The notes: generated from the letters alone by a model not told the origin. Positions 1 to 10,689 are shown, numbered from the stretch's first letter. The stretch is 64,000 nucleotides of DNA from Alphaproteobacteria bacterium (GCA_024743275.1 JANSWW010000009.1:62001-126000); one strand, 5' to 3'. Program-made: numbers and translations.

Positions 1-817
1 CGAGCGCCGCATAGGCCAGAACGCCGGTGCCGACCTGTTCGAAGGCGAGCCCGGTCAGCAGGACCGCGCCGGCGTAGAAGACCGTAACCGCCGGCTTGGT
101 CCGGTCGCCGAGCGCGATGGCCGAGCTCTTGACGCCGGCGATCAGATCGTCGGCCTTGTCCTGATGGGCGTAAAGCGTGTCGTAGCCAAGGGTCCAGAAG
201 ATCCCGGCGGCGTAGAGCAGGACGGCCGGCCAGCCGATCTCGCCGGTCACCGCCGCCCAGCCGACCAGTGCCCCCCAATTGAAGGTGAGCCCGAGCCAGG
301 CCTGGGGCCAATAGGTGATCCGCTTCATGAACGGGTAGGCGGCGACCAGGGTAAGGGATGCGATGGCGATCAGCCAGGTTGCCGGGGGCAGGCTCAACAG
401 CACCAACAATCCGATGAGAAGCTGTGCCGCCAGAAAGACAAGCGCCTGTTTCGGCGTGATCGCGCCGGAGGGGAGCGGCCGGTCGGCGGTCCGGGCCACC
501 TTACCGTCGATGTCGCGGTCGGCGAGATCGTTGACGGTGCAGCCGGCCCCCCGCATCACGAAAGCCCCGACCGCGAACAAGCCGAGGATCGCCGGGTCGG
601 GCCACACACCGATAGGGTCGCCGACGGCGCCGTCGGGGGAGACGGCCTGTGTCGCCAGAGCCGCCGAGATCCAGCAGGGGAGGAGCAGGAGCCAGGTTCC
701 GATGGGCCGGTCGGCCCGCGCGATGACGAGATAGGGATGCCAGGCGCGCGGACTTAACCGGAGCGTCCAATGACGTCTTGCGATATCGCTCTCGGAGGGT
801 GACAAAAAGTTTGACAT
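1..817 (-). CDS. ubiA: 4-hydroxybenzoate polyprenyltransferase, C-terminus cut by window edge
   Basis: This is the N-terminal 272 residues of the inner-membrane enzyme that attaches the polyprenyl tail to 4-hydroxybenzoate in ubiquinone synthesis. The reading frame is open to the left edge, so the end of the protein is missing. Both Asp-rich sites that bind Mg and prenyl diphosphate are visible: NDLADRDID at residues 96-104 and YDTLYAHQDKADD at about 212-224, with hydrophobic helices between them. The chosen ATG is at 815-817. No good Shine-Dalgarno precedes it, so the start is the least certain point. The gene is divergent from rsmE, with 83 bases between the two starts. A ubiquinone enzyme fits the nearby aa3 oxidase cluster of an aerobic respirer. 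Confidence 0.93.
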   Translation of the reverse strand, partial: MSNFLSPSESDIARRHWTLRLSPRAWHPYLVIARADRPIGTWLLLLPCWISAALATQAVSPDGAVGDPIGVWPDPAILGLFAVGAFVMRGAGCTVNDLADRDIDGKVARTADRPLPSGAITPKQALVFLAAQLLIGLLVLLSLPPATWLIAIASLTLVAAYPFMKRITYWPQAWLGLTFNWGALVGWAAVTGEIGWPAVLLYAAGIFWTLGYDTLYAHQDKADDLIAGVKSSAIALGDRTKPAVTVFYAGAVLLTGLAFEQVGTGVLAYAAL

Positions 818-900
818 GGACCGGGATACTGCTTTTTTCGGCGCAACTCCGGAAAGAGGTACGCTACGGCGGTCGTTAGGAAAAGGGGGCGTGGCGGAAT

Positions 901-1686
901 ATGGCGAAGGAGCCGATCCCGACACCAGTGACGCGACTTTATGTCGAAGGGGACTTCACGGCGGGGCTCAGCGTCCTCCTGGATGCGGAGCGTGCCCATT
1001 ATCTGCGCTCGGTGCTGCGGCTGAAGCCCGGCGAGGCGATTTCGCTGTTCAACGGCTCGGCCGGGGAGTGGTGCGGGGAAATCACCTCGCTCGCCAAGTC
1101 GGCGGCCGCCGTCACCTTGACCAAGCGGAACCGGGCGCCCGCCGCCGAGCCCGATCTGTGGCTCTGTTTCGCGCCGGTCAAGCGGGCCCGCATCGACTTC
1201 ATCGCCGAAAAGGCCGCCGAGCTTGGGGTCTCCCGCCTTGTGCCGGTCATGACCCGCTATACCCAAATGAGCCGAGTCAACACCGACAGGCTCGCCGCCA
1301 ACGCCATGGAGGCGGCGGAGCAATGCGAAAGGCTGACCGTGCCCGAGGTCGCCGAACCGGTCGCCTTCGACCGGCTGCTCGCCGATTGGGATTCGGAAAG
1401 GCAGCTTATCCTGGGAGACGAAACTGGCGCCGGGCCGCCGATTGCCGAGGCTTTGAGCGCTTTGTCGGCCGACCGGCTGGCGGTTCTCGTGGGTCCCGAG
1501 GGCGGCTTTGCGCCCGACGAGCTTGACGCCTTGCATGGGAAGGCATTTGTTACGCCTGTCAGCCTGGGGCCGCGTGTCCTCAGAGCGGATACCGCCGCCT
1601 TGGCCGCGCTTGCTTGCGTCCAGGCGTGGAGCGGGGATTGGCGTCATGGCCGCCCCGATTTCCGCGCCGGTCTCAAGCGGGGGTGA
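901..1686 (+). CDS. rsmE: 16S rRNA m3U1498 methyltransferase
   Basis: The 261-residue product is the cytoplasmic SPOUT-class enzyme that N3-methylates U1498 of 16S rRNA with S-adenosylmethionine. An N-terminal PUA-like region (about 1-75, with RAHYLRSVLRL) precedes the trefoil-knot domain. The knot carries the family motifs LVGPEGGF near residue 197 and SLGPRVLRADTA near 225. The length matches the family (about 240-260). It is the first gene of the rightward block, followed 38 bases later by gshA, so the two could share a transcript. ATG 901 gives the usual short leader before the conserved TRLYV segment. Confidence 0.95.
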   Translation: MAKEPIPTPVTRLYVEGDFTAGLSVLLDAERAHYLRSVLRLKPGEAISLFNGSAGEWCGEITSLAKSAAAVTLTKRNRAPAAEPDLWLCFAPVKRARIDFIAEKAAELGVSRLVPVMTRYTQMSRVNTDRLAANAMEAAEQCERLTVPEVAEPVAFDRLLADWDSERQLILGDETGAGPPIAEALSALSADRLAVLVGPEGGFAPDELDALHGKAFVTPVSLGPRVLRADTAALAALACVQAWSGDWRHGRPDFRAGLKRG

Positions 1687-1724
1687 GCCCCCACCCAGTT
1701 GATTAGCCCCACAGGTGAACCGAG

Positions 1725-3092
1725 ATGTCCCGTCCCCCCGAGAGCCGTGGTGAGCCGATCACCTCGAAGCAGCAGCTCGTGGACCATCTGGCCCAGGCGG
1801 TGACCCCGCGGCAGGGCTGGCTGATCGGTACCGAGCATGAGAAGTTCGCCTTCCGGGCCGACGACCACCGCCGGCTGCCCTATGACGGCGCGACCTCCAT
1901 CGAGGCGTTGCTGAAAGGCTTCGTGCGGTTCGGGTGGCAGCCGATCGAGGAGGAGGGCAAGGTCATCGCGCTATCGCGTGACGGCTGTGCGATCACCCTG
2001 GAGCCGGGCGGACAGTTCGAGCTGTCGGGCGCGCCTCTGGAAACGCTGCATCAGACCTGCGACGAGGCCTATACCCATCTGGCCGAGGTCAAGCAGGTCG
2101 CCGACGAGATCGGCGCCAAGCTGGTCGGCCTCGGCTTCGATCCGGAATGGCGCCGCGAGGACATCGGCTGGATGCCCAAGGGCCGCTACGGGATCATGAG
2201 CCGCTATATGCCCACCGTCGGCACCCTCGGGCTCGACATGATGCTCCGGACCTCGACCATCCAGGTCAATCTCGACTTCGAGTCGGAAGCCGACATGGTC
2301 GAGAAGTTCCGCATCGGGATCGCGCTGCAGCCGATCGCGACCGCGCTGTTCGCCAATTCGCCCTTCCATGAGGGCAAGGATTCGGGCTTCCTGTCCTATC
2401 GCTCCCATGTCTGGACGGACACCGATCCCGACCGGTGCGGCATCCTGCCCTTCGTGTTCGAGGATGGCATGGGCTTCGAGCGCTATGTCGACTATCTGCT
2501 CGATGTGCCGATGTATTTCATCTACCGCGACGGCGTGTATCACGACTTCGCCGGCAAGAGTTTCCGCAAGTTCCTCGACGGCACCCTGGACGGGGCCGAG
2601 GGCGTCGTCCCGGACATGGGCGACTGGACCGATCATATGACGACGGTCTTCCCGGAGGTGCGGCTCAAGCAATATCTCGAAATGCGCGGCGCCGACGGTG
2701 GCCCGTGGGGGCGGATCTGCGCCTTGCCCGCGTTGTGGGTCGGTCTGCTGTACGATTCCGACGCCCAGACCGCGGCCTGGGATCTGTGCAAGGACTGGAC
2801 CCTGGAGGAGCACGAATACCTCCGGGCTGAAGTGCCCCGGCGCGGTCTCAAGACGCCGTTCCGCGGTCGCACGGTGCAGGATCTCGCCAAGGAGGTTCTC
2901 GCCATCGCGGAGAAGGGGCTCACCGCCCGCAACAAGGTCTCGCCGAAATCCGGCATCATCGAGACCCACTATCTCAAGCCGCTGCACGAGATCGCCGAGA
3001 GCGGCATCACCCCGGCCGAACGCCTGCTGGAGCGGTTCGAAAAGGACTGGAACGGCTCCGTCGCCCCGGTCTGGGACGCAGAAGCGTACTAA
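1725..3092 (+). CDS. gshA: glutamate-cysteine ligase, proteobacterial/plant type
   Basis: The 455-residue product matches the class of glutamate-cysteine ligase shared by alphaproteobacteria and plants, which makes gamma-glutamylcysteine in the ATP-dependent first step of glutathione synthesis. Characteristic stretches are IGTEHEKFAF near residue 34, LEPGGQFELSGAPL near 92 and the RTSTIQVNLDFE segment in the middle. The length agrees with family members of about 450. A short AGGTGA lies upstream of the ATG at 1725. The gene ends 51 bases before the convergent tldD, and a hairpin sits in that gap. gshB is not in the window. Confidence 0.95.
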   Translation: MSRPPESRGEPITSKQQLVDHLAQAVTPRQGWLIGTEHEKFAFRADDHRRLPYDGATSIEALLKGFVRFGWQPIEEEGKVIALSRDGCAITLEPGGQFELSGAPLETLHQTCDEAYTHLAEVKQVADEIGAKLVGLGFDPEWRREDIGWMPKGRYGIMSRYMPTVGTLGLDMMLRTSTIQVNLDFESEADMVEKFRIGIALQPIATALFANSPFHEGKDSGFLSYRSHVWTDTDPDRCGILPFVFEDGMGFERYVDYLLDVPMYFIYRDGVYHDFAGKSFRKFLDGTLDGAEGVVPDMGDWTDHMTTVFPEVRLKQYLEMRGADGGPWGRICALPALWVGLLYDSDAQTAAWDLCKDWTLEEHEYLRAEVPRRGLKTPFRGRTVQDLAKEVLAIAEKGLTARNKVSPKSGIIETHYLKPLHEIAESGITPAERLLERFEKDWNGSVAPVWDAEAY

Positions 3093-3106
3093 GGCCGAGT
3101 AGGAGG

Positions 3107-3127
3107 CCTCCCCTTCGCAAGGGGAGG
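3107..3127. terminator. hairpin between convergent gshA and tldD
   Basis: A perfect 9-base-pair stem (CCTCCCCTT pairing with AAGGGGAGG) with a three-base loop CGC lies exactly between the stops of two convergent genes. There is no strong T tract on either side. It may stop or protect both transcripts, or be one of a family of dispersed palindromes; a related CCCCTTG/CAAGGGG hairpin lies between the convergent genes at 48807-48822. Confidence 0.45.
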
Positions 3128-3143
3128 GTGGAGCGGTTTCCGC

Positions 3144-4580
3144 CTACGCCTCGGTGCCGCCCACGGTGAGGCCGGCCATCTTCAGGGTCGGCTGGCCGAC
3201 GCCGACCGGCACACCCTGGCCGTTCTTGCCGCAGGTGCCGATCCCGTCGTCGAGTTTCATGTCGTTGCCGAGCATGGTGATCTGGGTCATGGCGTCCGCG
3301 CCGGTACCGATCAGCGTAGCCCCCTTGACCGCCGGCCCGATCTTGCCGTCCTCGATCATATAGGCCTCGGAGGCGAAGAAATTGAACTTGCCCGAGGTGA
3401 TGTCGACCGACCCGCCGCCGAAGTTGACCGCATAGAGGCCCTTCTTGACGCTGGCGATGATCTCCTCAGGCTCCTTGTCGCCGCCGAGCATGTAGGTGTT
3501 GGTCATCCGCGGCATCGGATGATGGGCATAGGACTGGCGGCGGCCGTTCCCGGTCGGGGCCACGCCCATGAGCCGGGCGTTCTGGCGGTCCTGCATGAAA
3601 CCGACGAGAACGCCGTCCTCGATCAGGGTGTTGTAGGCCGACGGCGTGCCCTCGTCGTCGATGGTGAGGCTGCCGCGCCGATCCGGCAGGGTGCCGTCGT
3701 CGACGACGGTGACCCCCTTGGCCGCCACCTGTTGTCCCATATGGCCCGAGAAGACGCTGGTCTTCTTTCGGTTGAAGTCCCCTTCCAGGCCATGACCGAC
3801 CGCCTCGTGCAGCATGACCCCGGGCCATCCGGCCCCGAGGACGACCTCCATTTCGCCGGCCGGGGCCGCGACGGCGTCGAGGTTGACCAGCGCCTGACGC
3901 AGCGCCTCGTCCACATTGGCCTGCCAGGCCGCCGGATCGAGATAGCGGTCGAAGGCGAAGCGGCCGCCGGCGCCGTAACTGCCGGTCTCCATCTTGTCGC
4001 CGTCGCCGACCACGACCGACACGTTGATCCGGACCAGCGGCCGGATATCGGCGGTCTTGGAGCCGTCCGGGCGGAGAATCTGGACCGCCTTCCAGGACCC
4101 GGCGAGGGAGCAACTCACCTGCCGCACCCGCGGGTCCTTCGCCCGTGCATAGGCGTCGATATCCTCCAACAGCTTCACCTTCTGCTCGAAGGGGATGCCG
4201 GAGAGCGGGTTGTCGTCGGTGTAGAGATGCCGGTTGGTCGGCGCCGGCGGCTCCGCATAGGTCCCGCCATAGCCCGCCGAGACCGCGCGGACCGTGGCCG
4301 CGGCCCGTTTCAGGGCGTCTTCCGAGAGGTCGGCCGCATGGGCGTAGCCGGTCGCCTCGCCCGCGATCGAGCGGAGGCCGAAACCATGGGACGTGTCATA
4401 GCTGGCATTCTTCAAGCGGCCATCGTCCCACGAAAGACTCTCCGATTGGGCGTACTCCAAATAGAGCTCCCCGTCGTCGGCGCCGGCAAGGGCGTCGGAG
4501 ACGATGCCCTCCACGCGTACCGGGTCGAGGCCCGTCCGATCGAAGAACAGGCGGTTGGTCTCGTCGATGAAGCGGGCCAT
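3144..4580 (-). CDS. tldD: TldD metalloprotease subunit
   Basis: The 478-residue product is TldD, the metal-binding subunit of the cytoplasmic TldD/TldE (PmbA) peptidase that degrades or matures modified peptides. The HEAVGH motif near residue 255 is the HExxxH metal site, followed by GLEGDFNRKKTS as in other TldD proteins. The length is close to E. coli TldD (481). The frame stays open to 4631, but an AAGGACG Shine-Dalgarno sits seven to eight bases upstream of the ATG at 4580, and the MARFIDETNRLFF start fits homologues. The partner TldE is not in the window. A 333-base intergenic region separates it from the divergent ctaC. Confidence 0.95.
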   Translation of the reverse strand: MARFIDETNRLFFDRTGLDPVRVEGIVSDALAGADDGELYLEYAQSESLSWDDGRLKNASYDTSHGFGLRSIAGEATGYAHAADLSEDALKRAAATVRAVSAGYGGTYAEPPAPTNRHLYTDDNPLSGIPFEQKVKLLEDIDAYARAKDPRVRQVSCSLAGSWKAVQILRPDGSKTADIRPLVRINVSVVVGDGDKMETGSYGAGGRFAFDRYLDPAAWQANVDEALRQALVNLDAVAAPAGEMEVVLGAGWPGVMLHEAVGHGLEGDFNRKKTSVFSGHMGQQVAAKGVTVVDDGTLPDRRGSLTIDDEGTPSAYNTLIEDGVLVGFMQDRQNARLMGVAPTGNGRRQSYAHHPMPRMTNTYMLGGDKEPEEIIASVKKGLYAVNFGGGSVDITSGKFNFFASEAYMIEDGKIGPAVKGATLIGTGADAMTQITMLGNDMKLDDGIGTCGKNGQGVPVGVGQPTLKMAGLTVGGTEA

Positions 4581-4913
4581 GGGGCGTCCTTTTCGGCGGT
4601 TTCGCTCGGGTTGTCGCAATGATATGGCCATCCTGCCGCCATTCGCCAGGGCTTGTGAAGGGCGTCGAGACCTCTTGACGCCGGCGCAATGTCATTTCAC
4701 AAAGCCATAAAAATTTTGCGCCTTTGTGCGGCAACGGGTCTTAATGACCGCCGCATTGGACCTGCTAGACTCCAGCCGGTTAAAATAAAACGGCCGTTTG
4801 GGAGTTCATAAGGGTTTGCGGCGCGGCAAAGCTTGTGCTTATTTCCGCGCCAGCCATCCCTCGGACGGACCTGGCGGGGTGGGAACAAGACAAAAGTGGG
4901 TGAGGTCGGACAC
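4581..4913. other. intergenic region between divergent tldD and ctaC
   Basis: No gene is supported in this 333-base stretch. It must hold the promoters for both tldD and the cytochrome oxidase cluster. The middle (about 4690-4800) is less GC-rich than its flanks. Open frames entering from either side are only unused upstream extensions of tldD (to 4631) and ctaC (from 4833). Confidence 0.6.
4756..4786 (+). promoter_or_regulatory. possible sigma70-type promoter for the cox cluster
   Basis: TTGGAC at 4756-4761 is followed after 18 or 19 bases by TTAAAATAAAA, giving a possible -10 of TTAAAA or TAAAAT in the AT-rich part of the intergenic region. It points toward ctaC, about 125 bases upstream of its ATG. 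The match is only moderate. Confidence 0.33.
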
Positions 4914-5807
4914 ATGAATTTGATTACCGGTCGTAGGGCTCTCATGGGCCTGATGGGCGTTGGCGCACTGGCGCTGCTCGCCGTCTTCGGGGCGACGAGC
5001 GTCATGGCGGCGCAGCCGCAGGACTGGCAGCTGGGCTTCCAGCCGTCGGCGACTCCGGTCAAGGAGGTCATGACCTCCTTTCACAACATGCTGCTGTGGG
5101 TCATCACCTTCATCACGCTCTTCGTGCTGGCGCTGCTGATCTATGTCTGCGTCAAGTTCAACAAGAACGCCAACCCGACGCCGTCGAAGACCTCTCACAA
5201 CACGCTGATCGAGGTCATCTGGACGGTCGTGCCGGTCATCATCCTGGTGGTGATCGCGGTGCCGTCCTTCCGCCTCCTCTATTACACGGACCGGGTCGAG
5301 CAGGCCGACATGACCGTCAAGGTCACCGGGCGCCAGTGGTACTGGGACTACCAGTATCCCGACCATGGCGGGTTCGAGTTCTCGAGCTATCCCAAGGAAG
5401 AGGAAGATCTCGAGGACGGCGAGCAGCTTTACCTGGCCGTGGACAACGAGATGGTGATCCCGGCCGGCGCGACCGTGCGGGTGCTGGTCGCCGGCGCCGA
5501 TGTGCTCCACTCCTTCTTCATCCCGTCCGCCGGGGTCCAGGTCTACACCGTCCCGGGCCGGATCAACGAAACCTGGATGCGCTTCGACGAGCCGGGAACC
5601 TATTACGGCCAGTGCAACCAGATCTGCGGCATCAACCACTACAACATGCCGATCGCGGTGAAGGTCGTGCCGGCGGAAGAGTTCGAAAGCTGGGTCGAGT
5701 TCGCCCAGGACGAATTCGCCGACGCCGACACCTTCAAGGTCGCGGGCAAGGTCGCGGGTCAGGTCACCGGTCAAATCGCGGGCCAGACCGCGGGCATGCA
5801 ACAATAA
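4914..5807 (+). CDS. ctaC: cytochrome c oxidase subunit II
   Basis: The 297-residue product is the CuA subunit of the aa3-type oxidase, which takes electrons from cytochrome c at the periplasmic face. It has an N-terminal signal or membrane segment (residues 8-24, cleavage likely near VMAA), two further membrane helices, the aromatic WYWDYQYP segment and the complete CuA site: His199 and C234-x3-C238-x3-H242-x2-M245. The ATG at 4914 follows GAGGT and gives a normal leader; the frame is open upstream to 4833. The C-terminus carries an unusual tail of four-residue AGx repeats (about 276-293). It is the first gene of the oxidase cluster and is followed 48 bases later by ctaD. Confidence 0.97.
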   Translation: MNLITGRRALMGLMGVGALALLAVFGATSVMAAQPQDWQLGFQPSATPVKEVMTSFHNMLLWVITFITLFVLALLIYVCVKFNKNANPTPSKTSHNTLIEVIWTVVPVIILVVIAVPSFRLLYYTDRVEQADMTVKVTGRQWYWDYQYPDHGGFEFSSYPKEEEDLEDGEQLYLAVDNEMVIPAGATVRVLVAGADVLHSFFIPSAGVQVYTVPGRINETWMRFDEPGTYYGQCNQICGINHYNMPIAVKVVPAEEFESWVEFAQDEFADADTFKVAGKVAGQVTGQIAGQTAGMQQ

Positions 5808-5834
5808 CCGCTCGATTGGCGGCATCGGATTTGA

Positions 5835-7451
<1,617 letters not shown>

Positions 7452-7485
7452 CCGATCCCGGACTTGACAGGCAGCAAGTAAGGAC

Positions 7486-7512
7486 GGGGTCTCGGTCACG
7501 CATCGGGACCCC
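7486..7512 (+). terminator. hairpin between ctaD and ctaB
   Basis: GGGGTC at 7486-7491 pairs with GACCCC at 7507-7512, with possible extra CG pairs inside. No T tract follows. It is more likely a transcript-processing or attenuation element, tuning ctaB relative to ctaCD, than a full terminator. Confidence 0.35.
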
Positions 7513-7538
7513 TTCCGGTATCAGGATCCGAGAAGCAG

Positions 7539-8540
7539 ATGCGTACGACTTTGGAAACCAACCCGCTGACCGCGACCGCCGGCATGGACGGAAACGGTAT
7601 GGCGGCCCTCAAACCGGGCATGATCCCGGCCTATGACGGCTCGGTGAAGGATTGGTTCCAACTGCTCAAACCGCGGGTGATGTATCTCGTGATCTTCACC
7701 GCGTTCACCGGCATGGTGATGGCGCCGGGCGACCTTCATCCGGTCCTCGCCGCGATCGCGATCCTGGCCATCTCGGTCGGGGCGGGTGCCTCCGGCGCGA
7801 TCAACATGTGGTACGACCGCGATATCGACGCGGTGATGCGCCGGACCAAGGGCCGTCCGCTGCCGGCGGGCAAGATCTCGCACGAGGACGCTCTGATCTT
7901 CGGCGTGGTGCTGTCCCTTCTGTCGGTGATGGTGATGGGGCTGGCGATCAACTGGACCGCCGCCCTGCTGCTCGCCGGGACCATCGGTTTCTATGTCTTC
8001 ATCTACACCATGTGGCTGAAGCGCCGGACGCCGCAGAACATCGTCATCGGCGGGGCCGCCGGCGCCTTTCCCCCGATGATCGGCTGGGCCGCCGTCACCG
8101 GCGATGTCAGCCTCGTCTCGGTGGTGCTTTTCCTGATCATCTTCATGTGGACCCCGCCCCATTTCTGGGCGCTGTCGCTCTACACCAACACCGACTACAC
8201 AACCGCGAAGATCCCGATGCTCCCCGTGGTGGCGGGCGAGACCGAGACCAAGCGGCAGATGATGATCTATTCGGTGTTGCTCGCCCCTCTCGGCGCGGCG
8301 CCGTGGCTGCTCGGCGCCACCACTGCGTTTTATGGTGTGGCCGCGAGTGTCCTTGGCGCGCTGTTCCTGCTCTCGACGGTGCATGTCTGGCGGTCGGCGA
8401 ACGGCTCGACCGAGCAGACCCGCCGGGCCAAGCAGCTCTTCGCCTATTCGATCCTCTATCTCTTCCTGATCTTCACCTTCCTCCTCCTGGATGTCTGGGT
8501 CGGGGAGGGCGTGATCGCGGCCATCACGGGGGTGCTATGA
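7539..8540 (+). CDS. ctaB: protoheme IX farnesyltransferase
   Basis: The 333-residue membrane protein is a UbiA-superfamily prenyltransferase that farnesylates haem b to haem O, the precursor of the haem A used by CtaD. The first Asp-rich motif NMWYDRDID is near residues 89-97, followed by RTKGRPLP, and there are about nine hydrophobic helices. The N-terminus is about 30 residues longer than the shortest homologues, so an internal start is possible. Its TGA overlaps the next gene's ATG (ATGA at 8537-8540), showing translational coupling to coxF. Confidence 0.96.
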   Translation: MRTTLETNPLTATAGMDGNGMAALKPGMIPAYDGSVKDWFQLLKPRVMYLVIFTAFTGMVMAPGDLHPVLAAIAILAISVGAGASGAINMWYDRDIDAVMRRTKGRPLPAGKISHEDALIFGVVLSLLSVMVMGLAINWTAALLLAGTIGFYVFIYTMWLKRRTPQNIVIGGAAGAFPPMIGWAAVTGDVSLVSVVLFLIIFMWTPPHFWALSLYTNTDYTTAKIPMLPVVAGETETKRQMMIYSVLLAPLGAAPWLLGATTAFYGVAASVLGALFLLSTVHVWRSANGSTEQTRRAKQLFAYSILYLFLIFTFLLLDVWVGEGVIAAITGVL

Positions 8541-8722
8541 CCATGACCGACGAGAAGCGGCCGCAGGACGGCATGCACCCGGAAATCGACCCGGCGGCGG
8601 GCGAAAAGGCGGATCTGTTCCGAAGCCGGAAGAAGTCCCGGAACAAGGCCCTGTTGGCCGTTCTTCTAGGGCTCGCGGTGATCTTCTACGCGGTGACGAT
8701 TCTCAAGATGGGAGCGGAGTGA
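8537..8722 (+). CDS. coxF: small single-span CoxF-like protein
   Basis: This 61-residue protein has a charged N-terminal half (Asp, Glu and Lys-rich) and one membrane helix at about residues 39-57, predicted to leave its N-terminus in the cytoplasm. A small protein at exactly this place, between ctaB and ctaG, is typical of alphaproteobacterial oxidase operons and is usually called CoxF or an oxidase assembly protein; its biochemical role is not well defined. It overlaps ctaB (ATGA) and ctaG (TGATG), so all three are translated together. The name rests on position and topology more than on sequence motifs. Confidence 0.75.
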   Translation: MTMTDEKRPQDGMHPEIDPAAGEKADLFRSRKKSRNKALLAVLLGLAVIFYAVTILKMGAE

Positions 8723-9324
8723 TGGCGCGGGCGTTGGACAAGGGTCAGGTCAAGACGGTTGCCGGGGTTCTCGGGGTCATCGGGTTTATGACCGGCCTGA
8801 CGATCGCGGCCGTTCCGCTCTACGAACTCTTCTGCCAGGTGACCGGCTTCGGCGGCACGACGCAGCGGGCCGACGCGGCGCCGGAAGAGGCGGGGGCCCG
8901 CGAGATCACCGTGCGCTTCGATTCCAATACCTCCGGCATCGATTGGAAATTCATTCCGGTCCAGACCGAGATCGATCTGAAGGTCGGCGAGGAACGGCTC
9001 GGCTTCTATCAGGCGACCAACACGTCGGACACGCCGCTGGTGGGCACGTCGACCTATTCGGTCACGCCGCACAAGGCCGGCCCGTATTTCTCGAAGATCC
9101 AGTGCTTCTGTTTCACGGAGCAGGTTCTCCTGCCGGGCGAGACCGTCGACATGCCGGTCACCTTCTTCATCGAGCCGGATATCGTCGAAGACGAGAACCT
9201 GGCCGACGTCGATACCATCACCTTGAGTTACACCTTCTTCCAGGCGAAGGGGGAGTCCGCCGACGAGGCGCTGGCCGAACGGGTCAGCGCGGTTGAAACC
9301 GAAACAGAGAACACGCTTAACTAG
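8722..9324 (+). CDS. ctaG: cytochrome oxidase copper chaperone Cox11/CtaG
   Basis: The 200-residue product is the membrane-anchored copper chaperone that delivers Cu to the CuB site of subunit I. It has one N-terminal membrane helix (about residues 13-33), then a periplasmic beta domain with the copper-binding CFC motif at Cys128 and Cys130 in IQCFCFTEQ. ATG 8722 overlaps the coxF stop as TGATG; a GTG three bases earlier (8719) is an alternative start. Its place after ctaB and coxF and before ctaE is the standard alphaproteobacterial order. Confidence 0.96.
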   Translation: MARALDKGQVKTVAGVLGVIGFMTGLTIAAVPLYELFCQVTGFGGTTQRADAAPEEAGAREITVRFDSNTSGIDWKFIPVQTEIDLKVGEERLGFYQATNTSDTPLVGTSTYSVTPHKAGPYFSKIQCFCFTEQVLLPGETVDMPVTFFIEPDIVEDENLADVDTITLSYTFFQAKGESADEALAERVSAVETETENTLN

Positions 9325-9387
9325 ACGCCGAACGGGCGATAACGAAAGCTCGCAGACCTAAGGGTATTTGGGGGAGAGGACCAACAA

Positions 9388-10197
9388 ATGAGCACGCACG
9401 AGCAAAAGCATCCCTACCATCTCGTCGATCCGAGCCCCTGGCCGGCCGTCGGCGCCCTGTCCGCCTTCACCATGGCGGTCGGCCTGCTGATGTGGATGCA
9501 CGACAAGGGGATCCTGGTCCTGCTGCTGGGCACCGCCGCGGTTCTGGGGACCATGTTCTTCTGGTTCCGCGACGTGGTGCGGGAGAGCGAGAGCGGCCTC
9601 TATCACACGCCGGTGGTCAACCTCGGCATCCGCTATGGCATGGTGCTGTTCATCGCCTCCGAGGTGATGTTCTTCGTCGCCTTCTTCTGGGCCTATTTCA
9701 ACGCCGCCCTGTTCCCGACGGAAGCGATCGGCGGGGTCTGGCCGCCGGAAGATATTCTGACCTTCGCGGCCTTCGATCTGCCCTTCGTCAACACGCTGAT
9801 CCTGCTGCTGAGCGGCTGCACCGTGACCTGGGCGCACCATGCCCTGCGGGTCGGCAACCGCCGCGACCTGATCCGGGGCCTGGCGCTCACCGTCGCCCTC
9901 GGCCTGCTGTTCACCTCGATCCAGGCCTATGAATACAGCATCGCCGCGTTCTCCTTCGACCAGAACGTCTATACCAGCACCTTCTACATGGCGACCGGCT
10001 TCCACGGCTTCCATGTGATCGTCGGGACCATCATGCTGATCATCTGCCTGATCCGGGCGATGAAGGGCCACTTCACCAACGAGGAGCATTTCGGTTTCGA
10101 GGCGACCGCCTGGTACTGGCATTTCGTCGATGTGGTGTGGCTGTTCCTGTTCGTCTGCGTCTATTGGTGGGGCGAAGGCAACGTCGCGCCGCACTGA
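9388..10197 (+). CDS. ctaE: cytochrome c oxidase subunit III
   Basis: The 269-residue product is subunit III of the aa3 oxidase, with seven membrane helices and no redox centres; it stabilises subunit I. The start MSTHEQKHPYHLVDPSPWP and the segments ASEVMFFVAFFWAYFN, TGFHGFHVIVG and YWHFVDVVWLFLF are typical of the family. The length is normal. GGGGGAGAGG sits upstream of the ATG at 9388. A strong hairpin follows the gene, so the main oxidase transcript may end or be attenuated there. Confidence 0.97.
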   Translation: MSTHEQKHPYHLVDPSPWPAVGALSAFTMAVGLLMWMHDKGILVLLLGTAAVLGTMFFWFRDVVRESESGLYHTPVVNLGIRYGMVLFIASEVMFFVAFFWAYFNAALFPTEAIGGVWPPEDILTFAAFDLPFVNTLILLLSGCTVTWAHHALRVGNRRDLIRGLALTVALGLLFTSIQAYEYSIAAFSFDQNVYTSTFYMATGFHGFHVIVGTIMLIICLIRAMKGHFTNEEHFGFEATAWYWHFVDVVWLFLFVCVYWWGEGNVAPH

Positions 10198-10231
10198 TCC
10201 GTCGACCACCGATTAGAGTGTGACTCGGGGG

Positions 10232-10265
10232 CGCCCCGGTTCGGTCTCAGTGACCGGCCGGGGCG
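10232..10265 (+). terminator. long hairpin after ctaE
   Basis: CGCCCCGG at 10232-10239 pairs perfectly with CCGGGGCG at 10258-10265, and an inner CGGTC/GACCG pair extends the stem. Only TTC follows, so it lacks a good U tract. It lies between ctaE and the DUF983 gene and could reduce read-through into the downstream genes. Confidence 0.45.
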
Positions 10266-10286
10266 TTCGCATATGGGGAGTGCGTG

Positions 10287-10664
10287 ATGACCCAGGACTA
10301 TTATCCGGCCCCGAGACCCTTCTCGACGGGTCTGGCGTGCAAATGCCCGCGCTGCGGGGCCGGCCCATTGTTCGACGGCTTCCTTCAGGTCAAGGACCGC
10401 TGCGACGTCTGCGGCCTCGATCTCTCCCAGCATGATTCCGGCGACGGCCCTGCGGTCTTCGTGATCTTCATCCTCGGTTTTCTGGTCGTGCCCTTGGCGA
10501 TCTGGCTGGAATTCGCCGTTCAACCGCCCCTGTGGCTTCATGCGGTCCTGTGGTCCGCGGTGATCCTCGGCGGGGCCTTGCTTCTGCTGCGACCGTTGAA
10601 AGCGGTCATGGTGGGCTTGCAATACAAGCACCGGTCAACAAGTACTGACCCAAGAGATATCTGA
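10287..10664 (+). CDS. DUF983 family membrane protein
   Basis: The 125-residue protein belongs to the DUF983 family regularly found between ctaE and surf1 in alphaproteobacteria; its function is unknown. Near the N-terminus are two CxxC pairs, CPRC and CDVC (about residues 21-42), that look like a zinc ribbon. Two membrane helices follow at about 53-73 and 79-100. GGGGAG lies six bases upstream of ATG 10287; a GTG at 10284 is an alternative start. The context suggests a role in oxidase biogenesis, but that is inference. Confidence 0.85.
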   Translation: MTQDYYPAPRPFSTGLACKCPRCGAGPLFDGFLQVKDRCDVCGLDLSQHDSGDGPAVFVIFILGFLVVPLAIWLEFAVQPPLWLHAVLWSAVILGGALLLLRPLKAVMVGLQYKHRSTSTDPRDI

Positions 10665-10689
10665 CCGTCCGTCCTTCAGGAGAAACCCG

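Noticed and set aside
811-839. TTGACA at 811-816 as a promoter for rsmE
   Set aside because: No -10 box occurs at 16-18 bases; the nearby GATACT is only eight bases away. The hexamer also overlaps the ubiA start codon.
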